A DNA stretch of 64,000 nt from Paraliobacillus sp. PM-2 (GCF_001368815.1 NZ_CTEI01000002.1:310001-374000), one strand, 5' to 3'. Positions 29,104 to 37,953 are shown, numbered from the stretch's first letter. Numbers and translations are program-made. Notes: generated by a model from the letters alone, not told the origin.

Positions 29104-29568
29104 ATGAACGTAGAGAATAATGAAGACTTAGATCAAATTGCTAAGGCATTATTCGTAATTAATCGACACGCTAAAACTGCACTTAATCCAAGAGAACTAT
29201 ATAATTTAAAAAAACAAGCAATTATTGAATTACTTAAAAACAATAATGCACAAAAAATTGGACTCCATTATTCGGATCGACCTAAATTAAGTCGTCAGCA
29301 TTCTACATTGCTTGTAAAAGTAGGAAATTACTATTTTCATATTCTACCTAACAAACAGGATTTTAAAGAAGTTAAACACCTAGGAAATATTGATAAAAAT
29401 TTTAGAAATCCAAAAACAAAAATGTCTCTTTCCCAGGCCAAAAGAATCATTTGTTCTTATTTAAACATTGATTTACCAGAAAAAAAACGAACGTGTTCTT
29501 CGTATTACACACCCTCATCTTTAGGCCGATGGAATCAATCTTATTTTAAACAAAAACGCAGAAAATAA
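29104..29568 (+). CDS. ykyB: YkyB family protein
   Basis: 154 residues matching YkyB over the whole length: VINRHAKTALNPRELYNLKK near the start, KIGLHYSDRPKLSRQHS, YYFHILPNKQDF, HLGN and RNPKTKMSL. It is basic, soluble and of unknown function. The tail (…RWNQSYFKQKRRK) is longer than in Bacillus subtilis. GGAGGG precedes the ATG; a second ATG 4 bases earlier is out of frame. Convergent, 2 bases apart, with the next gene. Confidence 0.88.
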   Translation: MNVENNEDLDQIAKALFVINRHAKTALNPRELYNLKKQAIIELLKNNNAQKIGLHYSDRPKLSRQHSTLLVKVGNYYFHILPNKQDFKEVKHLGNIDKNFRNPKTKMSLSQAKRIICSYLNIDLPEKKRTCSSYYTPSSLGRWNQSYFKQKRRK

Positions 29569-29570
29569 AA

Positions 29571-29936
29571 CTATCTTTGTTTTATATGGCTGATTATTAA
29601 TTGAGAAATGCGAACAATAATAACCACAACACCAAGTGCCACAATAGACAGTATGATAAACGAAGCGGAACGAGTATGAACTTCAATGTGAATTTGTTTA
29701 TTTATTAAAAATATTAAGTTACCAAATAATAAAATAGTTATGAGATAAGTAGTGAAATGTTCCCATTTTAACTGCATAAATAATTGAATGACTGGTTTCA
29801 TTAAGAAATATAACACAATAAGGCTTAATAGACTTAAAATAAAAAAAAGTTGTTCATCTTTTATAAAAAATGCATCTATATTTTCTCTGTAAAACCAAGT
29901 TAATAAAAGAGCGTATGATATGTTGATAAAAGACAT
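29571..29936 (-). CDS. Four-helix membrane protein, function unknown
   Basis: 121 residues, nearly all hydrophobic: probable helices at ~5-15, ~29-51, ~60-80 and ~90-115, with a basic C-terminal tail. No motif or family is recognised. AGGAG precedes the ATG. It is convergent with ykyB and separated from the patatin gene upstream by about 70 bases on the same strand. Confidence 0.7.
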   Translation of the reverse strand: MSFINISYALLLTWFYRENIDAFFIKDEQLFFILSLLSLIVLYFLMKPVIQLFMQLKWEHFTTYLITILLFGNLIFLINKQIHIEVHTRSASFIILSIVALGVVVIIVRISQLIISHIKQR

Positions 29937-30008
29937 GTATTTTTCTCCTGACTATACAAATAATCAATAATATAGTATCGGCTAAAACACCTCCTTTTAT
30001 TCGTGATT

Positions 30009-30863
30009 TTAGCTACTCTTTACAAATTTAATTAAAGCTTCGCTAATTTCTTCTGCTTGTTGATACCCTTGAATATATACATCGTGTAATTTTTGTTTAT
30101 TTCTTTCTATCCGACTTACTTTAAGTGGTTGTTTAGGCTGTATTATGAACACTTCACCATTTTGCTCCATTTGTCTTAATATTTCTAATGTTTGATTATA
30201 CTTCGCATGCCTTTTTTCCATTGCTCTCACTAAACCGGGATAATTTTTATATGTATGTTTAACAATACGTTTAAATTTTACGTTATCCTTCTTATATCCT
30301 TTATGACGAGTCAATATTACGACATGTTTTCTGTTTCCATCTTGAATAGAAGGATCAATTGGAATCGGATCACTAACGCCACCATCCATTAACTCTAACC
30401 CTTGATGTAATACGCTTGTAGATACAAAAGGCAAAGAACTAGAAGCTCGAACTAACTTAAATAACTCATCTTTATTATCAAAACTATCATAATATACAGG
30501 TAATCCTGTAGAAACATCAGTCGTTGCAACAACTAGTTTGCTTTGATTTTTTATGAACATATTATAATCAAAAGGAACCAATTGATTAGGGAGGGTATCA
30601 AAGATAAAATCCATCCCAAACAAGGAACGCCTTGTTAGCAAGCGTTTCAATGATAGATACTCTGGATGTCTACTGTACTCTACTAAAACTTCATAATTTC
30701 TTCCTCTTTGATTAGCGAGATAAGAGGTAGCAACACAAGCACCAACCGATGCACCAACCACGTAAGGAAACATGATTTTTTTATCATGAAAAAAATCGAG
30801 AACCCCTGCCGTATATACTCCTCTCATTCCTCCCCCTTCTAAAACTAATCCAACCTCATTCAT
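30009..30863 (-). CDS. Patatin-like phospholipase
   Basis: About 284 residues with the patatin catalytic set: oxyanion loop LEGGGMRGVYTAGVLDF (residues ~7-23), nucleophile GASVG (about residue 39) and catalytic Asp in DGGVSDPIP (~160-168). It is expected to be an intracellular lipid acyl hydrolase; the substrate is unknown. I start it at the ATG at 30863, 6 bases after AGGGGTG; a GTG at 30872 is the alternative. No Bacillus subtilis counterpart is known at this place. Confidence 0.87.
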   Translation of the reverse strand: MNEVGLVLEGGGMRGVYTAGVLDFFHDKKIMFPYVVGASVGACVATSYLANQRGRNYEVLVEYSRHPEYLSLKRLLTRRSLFGMDFIFDTLPNQLVPFDYNMFIKNQSKLVVATTDVSTGLPVYYDSFDNKDELFKLVRASSSLPFVSTSVLHQGLELMDGGVSDPIPIDPSIQDGNRKHVVILTRHKGYKKDNVKFKRIVKHTYKNYPGLVRAMEKRHAKYNQTLEILRQMEQNGEVFIIQPKQPLKVSRIERNKQKLHDVYIQGYQQAEEISEALIKFVKSS

Positions 30864-31034
30864 AACCTGCACCCCTATTGTCGTAAAATAATCAGCTAAA
30901 CAAAGCCTATTGTTATAACATACACGATACAGTATATAGAAAACAAACGAAGTATATTCTTAAGGTATACTATAATGCTTACTCAAATTAGTTACGACAA
31001 ATACTTTGTTAGCATTTCGCCACTTATGGTATGA

Positions 31035-31187
31035 TCAATTTATATGTTTTGTTTTCATTCGTTCTTTTCTAGTCGAGTATTTTTGGTCTAGTGTTTCTTC
31101 TAACCTTTTCATCGCATTCTTGTCGTTCAGTAACTCTTGTTTGTTTTGATTAACTAATTGTTCAAAAGTTGGCTTTCTATTGCGCAT
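31035..31187 (-). CDS. FbpB-like small basic protein
   Basis: 50 residues with the FbpB/FbpC-type pattern: KPTFEQLVNQNKQELLND then AMKRLEETLDQKYSTRKER. In Bacillus subtilis FbpB is a Fur-controlled helper of the iron-sparing sRNA FsrA; many Bacillaceae carry paralogues with no known role. AGGGAG lies 9 bases upstream of the ATG. No clear Fur box (inverted GATAATGATTATC-type repeat) is visible upstream, so iron control is not established. Confidence 0.7.
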   Translation of the reverse strand: MRNRKPTFEQLVNQNKQELLNDKNAMKRLEETLDQKYSTRKERMKTKHIN

Positions 31188-31294
31188 TTTTAGACACTCC
31201 CTTTAATTAATCGCTTTCATTATAACTTATTTTTCCATTCAAATATATCAAAATTATGTGACAGTTATATTACATTTATAAAGGAGCAATAAAT

Positions 31295-32443
31295 ATGGAA
31301 CATTTACTTAATAGCAATGTAAAAAAAATCGAAATTTCTGGTATTCGGAAATTTTTTAATATGGTAAATGATAAAGAAGATATTCTTTCATTAACTATTG
31401 GCCAGCCAGATTTCACTACACCAGAACACATAAAAAAAGCAGCACAACAGGCAGTTGAAAATAATTACACTACCTATACACATAATGCTGGTATTTTATC
31501 GCTACGACAAGCGATTTCAGATGCCGTTGGAAAAGATTATCAATTGCATTATAATCCAACTGACGAAATTATCGTTACAGTCGGTGCATCTCAAGCAATT
31601 GATATTACGTTACGAACAATTATTGAAACAGGTGATGAGGTACTATTACCAGGTCCTGTTTACCCTGGATATGAACCACTAATTAGACTTGCAGGAGCAA
31701 AGCCCGTCTATATTGATACGACAGATTCTGGCTTTAAAATAACACCAGATAAATTAAAACAACAGATAACAAGTAAAACAAAGTGTCTGATACTTCCTTA
31801 TCCTTCTAATCCAACTGGTGTAACATTAACTAAGGATGAATTAATTGCTATTGCTGAGGTAATAAAAGATAAGGATATATTTGTAATTGCTGATGAAATA
31901 TATAGCAAATTAACATATGATACAACACATGTTTCGATAGCTAGTCTAAATGATCAAATAAAACAAAAAACTATTGTAATAAATGGTGTATCTAAATCAC
32001 ATGCAATGACCGGCTGGCGCATTGGTTATTTATTAGCTCCTTCATGGCTAACTAAACATATTCTTAAAGTGCATCAATATAATGTTTCTTGTGCTACTTC
32101 AATAAGCCAATATGCTGCTTTAGCTGCAATTACAAATGGCACAAATGATCCAATCATAATGAATAAATCCTATCAAAAAAGACGCGATTATGTTTATGAA
32201 CGATTATTACACATGGGAATGGAAGTAGTGAAACCAGATGGAGCCTTCTACTTTTTCCCTAAAATTAAATCAAACCTTCGTTCCTTTGATTTTGCATTAA
32301 AATTAGTGAATGAGGTTGGACTTGCATTAGTTCCAGGTAATGCTTTCAGTCATTACGGAGAAGGTTATGTTAGATTATCTTATGCCTATAATCTTGAAAC
32401 ATTGGAACAAGGGTTAAATCGATTAGAAGCATTCATAAAATAA
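31295..32443 (+). CDS. patA: Aminotransferase PatA (N-acetyl-LL-diaminopimelate aminotransferase)
   Basis: A 382-residue class I PLP aminotransferase: LTIGQPDFTTPEHI at the N-terminus, ILPYPSNPTGV near residue 166, VIADEIYSKL, and the PLP lysine in GVSKSHAMTGWRIGY (~residue 232). PatA makes N-acetyl-LL-diaminopimelate in the acetylase branch, the step between dapH and dapL. It lies close to ykyB, as in Bacillus subtilis, which supports this role over other aminotransferases of the family. AAAGGAG precedes the ATG. Confidence 0.88.
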   Translation: MEHLLNSNVKKIEISGIRKFFNMVNDKEDILSLTIGQPDFTTPEHIKKAAQQAVENNYTTYTHNAGILSLRQAISDAVGKDYQLHYNPTDEIIVTVGASQAIDITLRTIIETGDEVLLPGPVYPGYEPLIRLAGAKPVYIDTTDSGFKITPDKLKQQITSKTKCLILPYPSNPTGVTLTKDELIAIAEVIKDKDIFVIADEIYSKLTYDTTHVSIASLNDQIKQKTIVINGVSKSHAMTGWRIGYLLAPSWLTKHILKVHQYNVSCATSISQYAALAAITNGTNDPIIMNKSYQKRRDYVYERLLHMGMEVVKPDGAFYFFPKIKSNLRSFDFALKLVNEVGLALVPGNAFSHYGEGYVRLSYAYNLETLEQGLNRLEAFIK

Positions 32444-32465
32444 GAGAGCGATGCTCGCTCTCTTA
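32441..32465. terminator. Bidirectional terminator patA/spo0E-like
   Basis: TAAGAGAGCGA (32441-32451) and TCGCTCTCTTA (32455-32465) form a perfect 11-bp stem with a 3-base loop. The patA stop codon lies in the left arm, and the opposing small gene stops at the right edge. Confidence 0.92.
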
Positions 32466-32633
32466 TCATTGTGTTTCTTTCTCTATTTCATATTGATTTA
32501 ATAAGTTATCTAGTTCTTGACTTAAATGAATAGACTCCTTGCTAGTGAATCCCTGACTTAATGCGATCTCAACCATGCTTTTTCGTATCAACTCTATTTG
32601 ACTTAACAAGTACTTTGTATAGTGTTCACTCAA
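32466..32633 (-). CDS. Spo0E-like aspartyl-phosphate phosphatase
   Basis: 55 residues predicted to form two helices with the Spo0E family signature SQELDNLLNQY (residues ~38-48; family motif SxxLD). Spo0E-type proteins dephosphorylate Spo0A-P and so hold back entry to sporulation. The start is the TTG at 32633, placed 8 bases after AGGAGG. The promoter is not obvious. Small size makes it easy to miss in annotation. Confidence 0.85.
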   Translation of the reverse strand: MSEHYTKYLLSQIELIRKSMVEIALSQGFTSKESIHLSQELDNLLNQYEIEKETQ

Positions 32634-32841
32634 ATCGAAATACCTCCTAAAAAACCCTGTCTATTCTTAGTAAATCAAAAAGTTAATTTTGTGGGGGCAG
32701 TTGAATGTTATACTTGTCATACAAGTAATTATAAAAACTAGAATCTACTTATTACTAATATACCCTTTTTTTCTAATATAAAACCATTGAAGGAAATTAT
32801 ATAATACTAATTTATAAAAAAATAGGAGCGGAAAGTAAAAC

Positions 32842-33591
32842 ATGAAAAAGATTCTCTATCATTTAATATTAATAAATCTAATAGTGATTTTTACTGGTTG
32901 TTCTTCAAATGAAAAACCAGTCATTGTTCAGGAAGAAATGAATGGTACGGAGCAAGAAAGTGCTAAATTAATTGAAGAGTCTAACGAAAAAGATTCCGAA
33001 GAACCTCAAATGATGATTGAATTTATGCTAGAAGAAGAACAATTAACAATTAATTTGGACAAAATACCGATCTTGAAAAATTATCTATCTCAAATTGAAA
33101 ATCGTAAAGACGCAATTGATCAAATGAAAATCAACAAACTTGATATTGAATCAACTGAATCAATATATCTGTTAGGTTTTGCTGGATCTGAAAATATGTA
33201 TTCTTACCTTCTGTTAGATCCTACAGATGCAGGGCGTTCGTTTTTATTAACAGATAGAGCAAAATTTTTAAAGATTTCACAGTCTCCTGATAACAAAAAA
33301 TTGCTTTTTTATTTTGAGCGAACCGTTAAGAACCAACCATGGAAAACAAACAAGATAGTTGTCTTGGATTTGCTAAATTGGGAAAGTAACAAATTAATAA
33401 ACAATGCAGATCATAATAATATTGCTTTAAACCAATTCAAATGGCCAATCCTAAATATCAAATGGACAGACAATGAATCAGTAAGTACAACTGTCCCTTC
33501 TATTAAACATGCAACAAAAGATGAATTAACAAAGTGGATTAATTCTGAACAATCAACAAAGCAAGTTGAATTTTTCATTGCAAATGAGTAG
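32842..33591 (+). CDS. Lipoprotein of unknown function
   Basis: 249 residues: signal sequence with lipobox FTGC (Cys ~20), a Glu-rich spacer (residues ~24-65), then a folded region with beta-rich blocks (FLLTDRAKFLKISQSPDNKKLLFYFE) that look faintly like a beta-propeller repeat of the TolB type; that is only an impression. AGGAGCGG precedes the ATG. It is followed by a shared terminator with the convergent gene at 33629. Confidence 0.75.
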   Translation: MKKILYHLILINLIVIFTGCSSNEKPVIVQEEMNGTEQESAKLIEESNEKDSEEPQMMIEFMLEEEQLTINLDKIPILKNYLSQIENRKDAIDQMKINKLDIESTESIYLLGFAGSENMYSYLLLDPTDAGRSFLLTDRAKFLKISQSPDNKKLLFYFERTVKNQPWKTNKIVVLDLLNWESNKLINNADHNNIALNQFKWPILNIKWTDNESVSTTVPSIKHATKDELTKWINSEQSTKQVEFFIANE

Positions 33592-33593
33592 AT

Positions 33594-33630
33594 AAAAAAA
33601 GCTAATTGCTTCAGCAATTTAGCTTTTTTT
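33594..33630. terminator. Bidirectional terminator
   Basis: AAAAAAAGCTAA-TTGC / GCAATTTAGCTTTTTTT hairpin with one bulge and a TTCA loop, between two convergent genes, with strong A and T runs at both ends. Confidence 0.9.
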
Positions 33631-34078
33631 ATTGGATTTTAATATCTTTTTCTATTCTAATATTAACCAAGTTATCATCCGCCATAAACTGACAGTGAAT
33701 ATATAATTTATTGGATCCATTTTCCAAAGGTTTAAACACCTTACGCATCGGTGTCGTTCGATAAATATCTCCTGATTGTATGGTTTTGCTTATAGGGCTT
33801 CCAGTAAAGTTACTTTTTTCTGCTCCGAATGAAAGATAAGTTAATGGTGTTCGGTGTTTAATCGTAATTGGTTTTTCCCCGGTATATTCTAATGAATGTA
33901 ATACTCTGATTCCTTCGGCATTATTTTCAATTCTCATATGTAAAATAAAATCACCTTTTTGTTGATCGATCACAACCGGTTCTGCTAATGTTGTTGTCGA
34001 ACTAGCTCTTAACCAAATAACTGTTGCTGTTCCTAATAATAAAACAATAAAAGACATGATTGTTAATCGTTTTATCAC
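33629..34078 (-). CDS. Membrane-anchored extracytoplasmic protein, unknown
   Basis: 149 residues: a single N-terminal hydrophobic anchor (IMSFIVLLLGTATVIWL, residues ~7-23) and a ~120-residue outside domain predicted to be mostly beta strands (GDFILHMRIENNAEG…TIKHRTPLTYLSFG). There is no lipobox and no recognised family. The start is the GTG at 34078 with AGGAGGG upstream; a TTG one codon earlier is too close. Divergent from the spoVA operon. Confidence 0.65.
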   Translation of the reverse strand: MIKRLTIMSFIVLLLGTATVIWLRASSTTTLAEPVVIDQQKGDFILHMRIENNAEGIRVLHSLEYTGEKPITIKHRTPLTYLSFGAEKSNFTGSPISKTIQSGDIYRTTPMRKVFKPLENGSNKLYIHCQFMADDNLVNIRIEKDIKIQ

Positions 34079-34193
34079 CAAACACCCTCCTCTCTTGTTT
34101 TTTTCTATAATTATATGACGTATAACTATTCAAAAAAGTTTCACAATAATGTAAATAAAACAAAATTTGTCTAATAAAGTCGTTAAGTTCGTT

Positions 34194-34223
34194 TGAATAA
34201 TTTGGATTCGTTTAAACAAACTA
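34194..34223 (+). promoter_or_regulatory. Sigma-G-like forespore promoter for the spoVA operon
   Basis: TGAATA (34194-34199), a 17-base spacer, CAAACTA (34217-34223). The Bacillus sigma-G pattern is TGMATA with a CATACTA-like -10, so there is one mismatch in the -10. It lies 57 bases before the lipoprotein start. The spoVA operon is a classic sigma-G target, which supports the call. Confidence 0.65.
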
Positions 34224-34280
34224 ATTGTATCCATTTCTATTGTTTTCATTGAATGGAATTCTTAAATGTAGGTGATCTTT

Positions 34281-34700
34281 ATGAAGAAAAGCTATATCAT
34301 TATTTTTTTGCTACTATTACCCTTAATCTTTGGATGTAATCAAAATAATGACCCAACGAATGAAACAAAAAATATCGAGCAGATTAATAATCAAGCAACA
34401 ACTCATTCTGAAGTGACAGATTATATATTCAAGCATTTTGATTCTGTCTCAGATATTCGAACAGTAGTGTACAAACAAGAATTAATTGTTGCTATAAAGG
34501 CAACTACTTTTCAGCAAATAAATGAACAAACAATCGAGAAAAAAGTAAAGAAAAAATTAGAAAAACAATTTAAATTCAAGAAAATCAATGTCTCTTCAGA
34601 TCAAAAGATATTTATTGAAATTAATAAATTAGATCATTCAACTAACAACCTAAAAGCTAAATTTAATCATATTAAAAAATTATTAAAAGATAATGTCTAA
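34281..34700 (+). CDS. YhcN/YlaJ-like sporulation lipoprotein
   Basis: 139 residues: signal sequence with lipobox IFGC (Cys ~19), then a domain with Val/Ile-rich strands and helices (SDIRTVVYKQELIVAIKA… INVSSDQKIFIEINKL) resembling the YhcN/YlaJ sporulation lipoprotein fold, though weaker than the gene at 5261. The start is the ATG at 34281 after AGGTGA. It is the first gene behind the sigma-G-like promoter, 18 bases before spoVAC, so it is probably made in the forespore with the dipicolinate channel. Confidence 0.65.
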   Translation: MKKSYIIIFLLLLPLIFGCNQNNDPTNETKNIEQINNQATTHSEVTDYIFKHFDSVSDIRTVVYKQELIVAIKATTFQQINEQTIEKKVKKKLEKQFKFKKINVSSDQKIFIEINKLDHSTNNLKAKFNHIKKLLKDNV

Positions 34701-34718
34701 GAAAGAAGGATTATAGGT

Positions 34719-35186
34719 ATGGACAAATCACCCTCTACAACTAAAACACAGTATAAAAAATTAGCACAAAAAAAAGAACTGAAGCGTCCAATCTTAAAGA
34801 ATTGTATAAATGCTTTTTTCTTTGGGGGGTTAATCTGCACTATTGGTCAAGGTATTGCGACTTTCTATATGTATTTCTTTGATTTTACTGAGCAAACTGT
34901 TGGCAATCCAACTACCGCGACCCTAATTTTCATTACAATGTTGTTGACAGGATTTGGCGTTTATGACCATATAGCACAATTTGCTGGGGCAGGCACAGCA
35001 GTTCCTGTAACTGGATTTGGTAATGCCGTTATATCGGCTGCTATTGAACACCGATCAGAAGGCTTTGTTCAAGGTGTTGGAGGAAATATGTTTAAGTTAG
35101 CAGGCTCTGTTATTTTGTTTGGTGTATTTTCGGCCTTTATCGTTGCTCTCATAAAAACACTATTACTAGAATGGGGCGTTATTTAA
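34719..35186 (+). CDS. spoVAC: Spore dipicolinate channel protein SpoVAC
   Basis: 155 residues: a basic soluble N-terminus (~30 residues) then about four hydrophobic segments with the SpoVAC/AE motif IAQFAGAGTAVPVTGFGNAV (residues ~85-104). SpoVAC is a mechanosensitive-like channel in the spore inner membrane that passes Ca-dipicolinate in during sporulation and out in germination. The stop overlaps the spoVAD start by one base (TAATG). Confidence 0.93.
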   Translation: MDKSPSTTKTQYKKLAQKKELKRPILKNCINAFFFGGLICTIGQGIATFYMYFFDFTEQTVGNPTTATLIFITMLLTGFGVYDHIAQFAGAGTAVPVTGFGNAVISAAIEHRSEGFVQGVGGNMFKLAGSVILFGVFSAFIVALIKTLLLEWGVI

Positions 35187-36196
35187 TGTTAATTGGTAAA
35201 CAAACATGGGAATTTGAAAACACACCAACAATTATTTCGACAGGGATTGTTGGTGGACCATTTGAAGGGAATGGTAAATTATCCAACACATTTGATCAAA
35301 TATATGCTGACTTGTGGTTAGAACAAAACTCCTTCGAACAAGCACATCAACTTCTTCTTGAATCAGCATGTAATCACGCCTTTAAAAAAATAAATCGTAC
35401 TCCAGCTAACGTTCAATTTTTAATCGCTGGGGACCTAATTAATCAGATAACTCCTACAAATTTTACTGCAAAAAAGTTACAAATCCCTTATATTGGTACG
35501 TTTAGTGCATGCGCAACCTCTATGGAATCACTTGCGCTTGCAGCAAATTTAATTAATTCTAAAAATGCTAATTTGATTTTAACAGGTGCAAGTAGCCATA
35601 ATGCCGCTGTTGAAAAACAATTTCGATATCCTACAGAATATGGTGGGCAAAAGCCACCTACTGCACAATGGACTGTGACTGGAGCTGGTGTAGGATTACT
35701 AAGTGATAAAGGAAAAGGCCCGAAAGTAACAAGTGCTACAATTGGAAAGGTAATTGATATGGGAATGACAGATCCATTTAATATGGGAGAAGCCATGGCT
35801 CCAGCAGCAGTTGATACGATAGCTACCCACTTAAATGATCGTGGAATTGAGGCATCCTATTATGATTGTATCATCACTGGTGATTTAGCAAAAATAGGTA
35901 GGTTAATTGCGATTGATTTAGCAAAGGAAAAAAACTTATTCTTAAATGAAGATTCTTTTTTAGATTGTGGTTTAATGATATATAACAATGATCAAGAAGT
36001 TTTTGCGGGTGCTAGCGGTGCTGGTTGCTCTGCAGTTGTCACTTATGGTCATTTAATTAATCAATTAAATGAGAAAAAGTTAAACAAGATATTAATCGTC
36101 GCTACGGGGGCATTATTATCACCATTAACCGTACAGCAAAAACAATCTATCCCTTGTATTGCTCATGCTGTTTCTATAGAAAATGGAGGTGTTTAA
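35186..36196 (+). CDS. spoVAD: SpoVAD, dipicolinate-binding protein
   Basis: About 336 residues with a thiolase-like fold. Matching blocks: IGKQTWEF at the start, FSACATSMESLALAA, FRYPTEYGGQKPPTAQWTVTGAG, and the C-terminal IVATGALLSPLTVQQKQSIPCIAHAV. SpoVAD binds dipicolinic acid and is required for its uptake. I place the start at the ATG at 35186, which overlaps the spoVAC stop; an ATG at 35171 has no ribosome site. The gene sits between spoVAC and spoVAE, the minimal conserved trio. Confidence 0.93.
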   Translation: MLIGKQTWEFENTPTIISTGIVGGPFEGNGKLSNTFDQIYADLWLEQNSFEQAHQLLLESACNHAFKKINRTPANVQFLIAGDLINQITPTNFTAKKLQIPYIGTFSACATSMESLALAANLINSKNANLILTGASSHNAAVEKQFRYPTEYGGQKPPTAQWTVTGAGVGLLSDKGKGPKVTSATIGKVIDMGMTDPFNMGEAMAPAAVDTIATHLNDRGIEASYYDCIITGDLAKIGRLIAIDLAKEKNLFLNEDSFLDCGLMIYNNDQEVFAGASGAGCSAVVTYGHLINQLNEKKLNKILIVATGALLSPLTVQQKQSIPCIAHAVSIENGGV

Positions 36197-36199
36197 CAA

Positions 36200-36550
36200 A
36201 TGGTATTTTTATGGTCTTTTTTAGTGGGTGGACTGATATGTGTTATTGGTCAGCTAATGTTTGATATCCTTAAATTAACACCTGGACATACATTAAGTAT
36301 ACTGGTTGTTACAGGTGCCATATTAAACGGATTTGGATTATATGAACCATTAATTGATTTCGCAGGTGCTGGTGCTACCGTGCCTATTACTAGCTTTGGT
36401 AATTCGCTTGTTCATGGAGCGTTGCAAGAAGCAGAAAAACATGGATTAATCGGTGTGGTAACTGGTATGTTTGAAGTAACTAGTTCAGGAATTACAGCTG
36501 CTATCATTTTTGGTATGATTGGAGCAATATTTTTTAAACCAAAAGGATGA
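36200..36550 (+). CDS. spoVAE: SpoVAE (SpoVAEb type) channel protein
   Basis: 116 residues, about four membrane helices, with FAGAGATVPITSFGNSLVHG (residues ~54-73), the same motif class as SpoVAC. It is the membrane partner of SpoVAC and SpoVAD in dipicolinate transport. GGAGGTG precedes the ATG. spoVAA, AB and AF are not here, so this is the short C-D-Eb form of the operon. Confidence 0.92.
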   Translation: MVFLWSFLVGGLICVIGQLMFDILKLTPGHTLSILVVTGAILNGFGLYEPLIDFAGAGATVPITSFGNSLVHGALQEAEKHGLIGVVTGMFEVTSSGITAAIIFGMIGAIFFKPKG

Positions 36551-36578
36551 CTAAAAGTAATACTTCTAGTCATCCTTT
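36542..36578. terminator. Bidirectional terminator spoVAE/ADH
   Basis: AAAGGATGACTA (36542-36553) and TAGTCATCCTTT (36567-36578) are perfect 12-bp arms. They overlap the 3' ends of both convergent genes. Confidence 0.88.
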
Positions 36579-37555
36579 GAAATTTGGACAGCTATCTTAC
36601 CAAATTGTTTTGCTTCGTCTAGGTACTTAAATGCATTTTCCATTTCATCAAATGCTAATACCTTATCTACTACAGGATAAATCTGATGTTTTTCCATAAA
36701 TTTCAATGCCGTGCGTAGTTCTTCTCTACTTCCCATTGTGGAACCAAATAATTGATATTGTCCGTAAAAGAATTGACGAATATCAATGGTTACTTGATCC
36801 TCTGTTGTTGCACCAAACGTAACCATTCTACCACCTTTACGCAGTACCGATAGAGAACGATTAAATGTTGCCTTTCCAATACTTTCAATCACAAGATCAA
36901 TTGTTTCATCCTGAAGCTCTACATCCCAATCTGCTTCTGTATCGATAACCAAATCCGCACCAATCGATCTGGCATACGCTTTTTTTTCCGCAGACCGTGA
37001 AGTAACGATCACTCTTGCACCAATTGCTTTTGCAAATTGAATCATATATGTTACGACACCACTTCCTGCTCCAGGTAAAAATACAGTTGAATCAGGAGAA
37101 ACTTTTCCTTTGGTAAATAGTGCTCGATATCCTGTTAAAGCAGCTAACGCTAAAACACCGGCTTCTTCCCAACTTAGGTAACTTGGTTTCTTCTCGACAT
37201 ATTTTTGATCAACTACATATTTTTCAGCAAAAGTGCCATCGTCAGGCATCCCAACAATTTCGAACGATTCTGGCGGTGCATCCGATTGATGTAACCAGCC
37301 TATTCCAGGATTTATAATTACTTCATCTCCTACAGATACATTAGTTACATTCTTCCCTGTCATTTCGACCACGCCAGCACCATCTGAACCTAAGACTAAT
37401 GGATCGGCAACATTACCTCTCCGTTTGGGAATATGTAGATCACGATGGTTTAAACCAGCAACTTTTATCGATATCTTTACTTCATCGTCCTTAACATCAG
37501 GCTCTGCTACATCTTTTATCAACAATTTTTCCCCTTCATGTACAAATGCTTTCAT
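36566..37555 (-). CDS. Medium-chain alcohol dehydrogenase/quinone reductase-like (YogA type)
   Basis: A 329-residue MDR-superfamily oxidoreductase. GroES-like N-terminal domain with LNHRDLH and LGSDGAGVVE (residues ~36-42 and ~53-62); NAD(P)-binding domain with GAGSGVVTYMIQFAKAIGARVIVTS. The four-Cys structural zinc loop is lacking, which places it with the zinc-binding ADH/quinone-oxidoreductase-like group such as YogA rather than classical ADH. The substrate is unknown. GGAGTG precedes the ATG. Confidence 0.82.
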   Translation of the reverse strand: MKAFVHEGEKLLIKDVAEPDVKDDEVKISIKVAGLNHRDLHIPKRRGNVADPLVLGSDGAGVVEMTGKNVTNVSVGDEVIINPGIGWLHQSDAPPESFEIVGMPDDGTFAEKYVVDQKYVEKKPSYLSWEEAGVLALAALTGYRALFTKGKVSPDSTVFLPGAGSGVVTYMIQFAKAIGARVIVTSRSAEKKAYARSIGADLVIDTEADWDVELQDETIDLVIESIGKATFNRSLSVLRKGGRMVTFGATTEDQVTIDIRQFFYGQYQLFGSTMGSREELRTALKFMEKHQIYPVVDKVLAFDEMENAFKYLDEAKQFGKIAVQISKDD

Positions 37556-37641
37556 ATTAGATCACTCCAAAGTAGTTTTTTTGCTTTACTGAATTATTCC
37601 TGTCATACTATTATTATCAATACTAGAAGAGGATGAGATAC

Positions 37642-37923
37642 TTGTCAAAATTAGCTACACAAACCTATGTGATGATTGAAAGAAAAATTGAAAAAAATCA
37701 ACAGTTAATTAAGCAAGATGAGTACACACTCACCTTGCATCATCATTGTATTGAAAGTGCCAATCAGAAATTTTTAATTAATAACGTATATGATATTACC
37801 TATCGAAAAGTAAATATAACTTATTTTCTTTACCTTCATACCAATAAAGGCGTTACAGCATTTCAAACAATAGAAGATCCCGCTTCTTTTGTCCAATCAT
37901 TTAAAAAGTTGAAACATAATTAG
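37642..37923 (+). CDS. Small soluble protein, possible PH-like fold
   Basis: 93 residues from the TTG at 37642, which lies 9 bases after GAAGAGG; the ATG at 37633 directly abuts that site. After a basic helix (TYVMIERKIEKNQQL) the pattern of alternating strands (YTLTLHHHCIESANQKFLI…ITYFLYLHT…GVTAFQTI) and a last helix (FVQSFKKL) recalls small bacterial PH-like domains, which is only an impression. No signal or membrane segment. Function unknown. Confidence 0.6.
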   Translation: MSKLATQTYVMIERKIEKNQQLIKQDEYTLTLHHHCIESANQKFLINNVYDITYRKVNITYFLYLHTNKGVTAFQTIEDPASFVQSFKKLKHN

Positions 37924-37953
37924 AGAACACACACAAAATATACGTCCTTTTTG

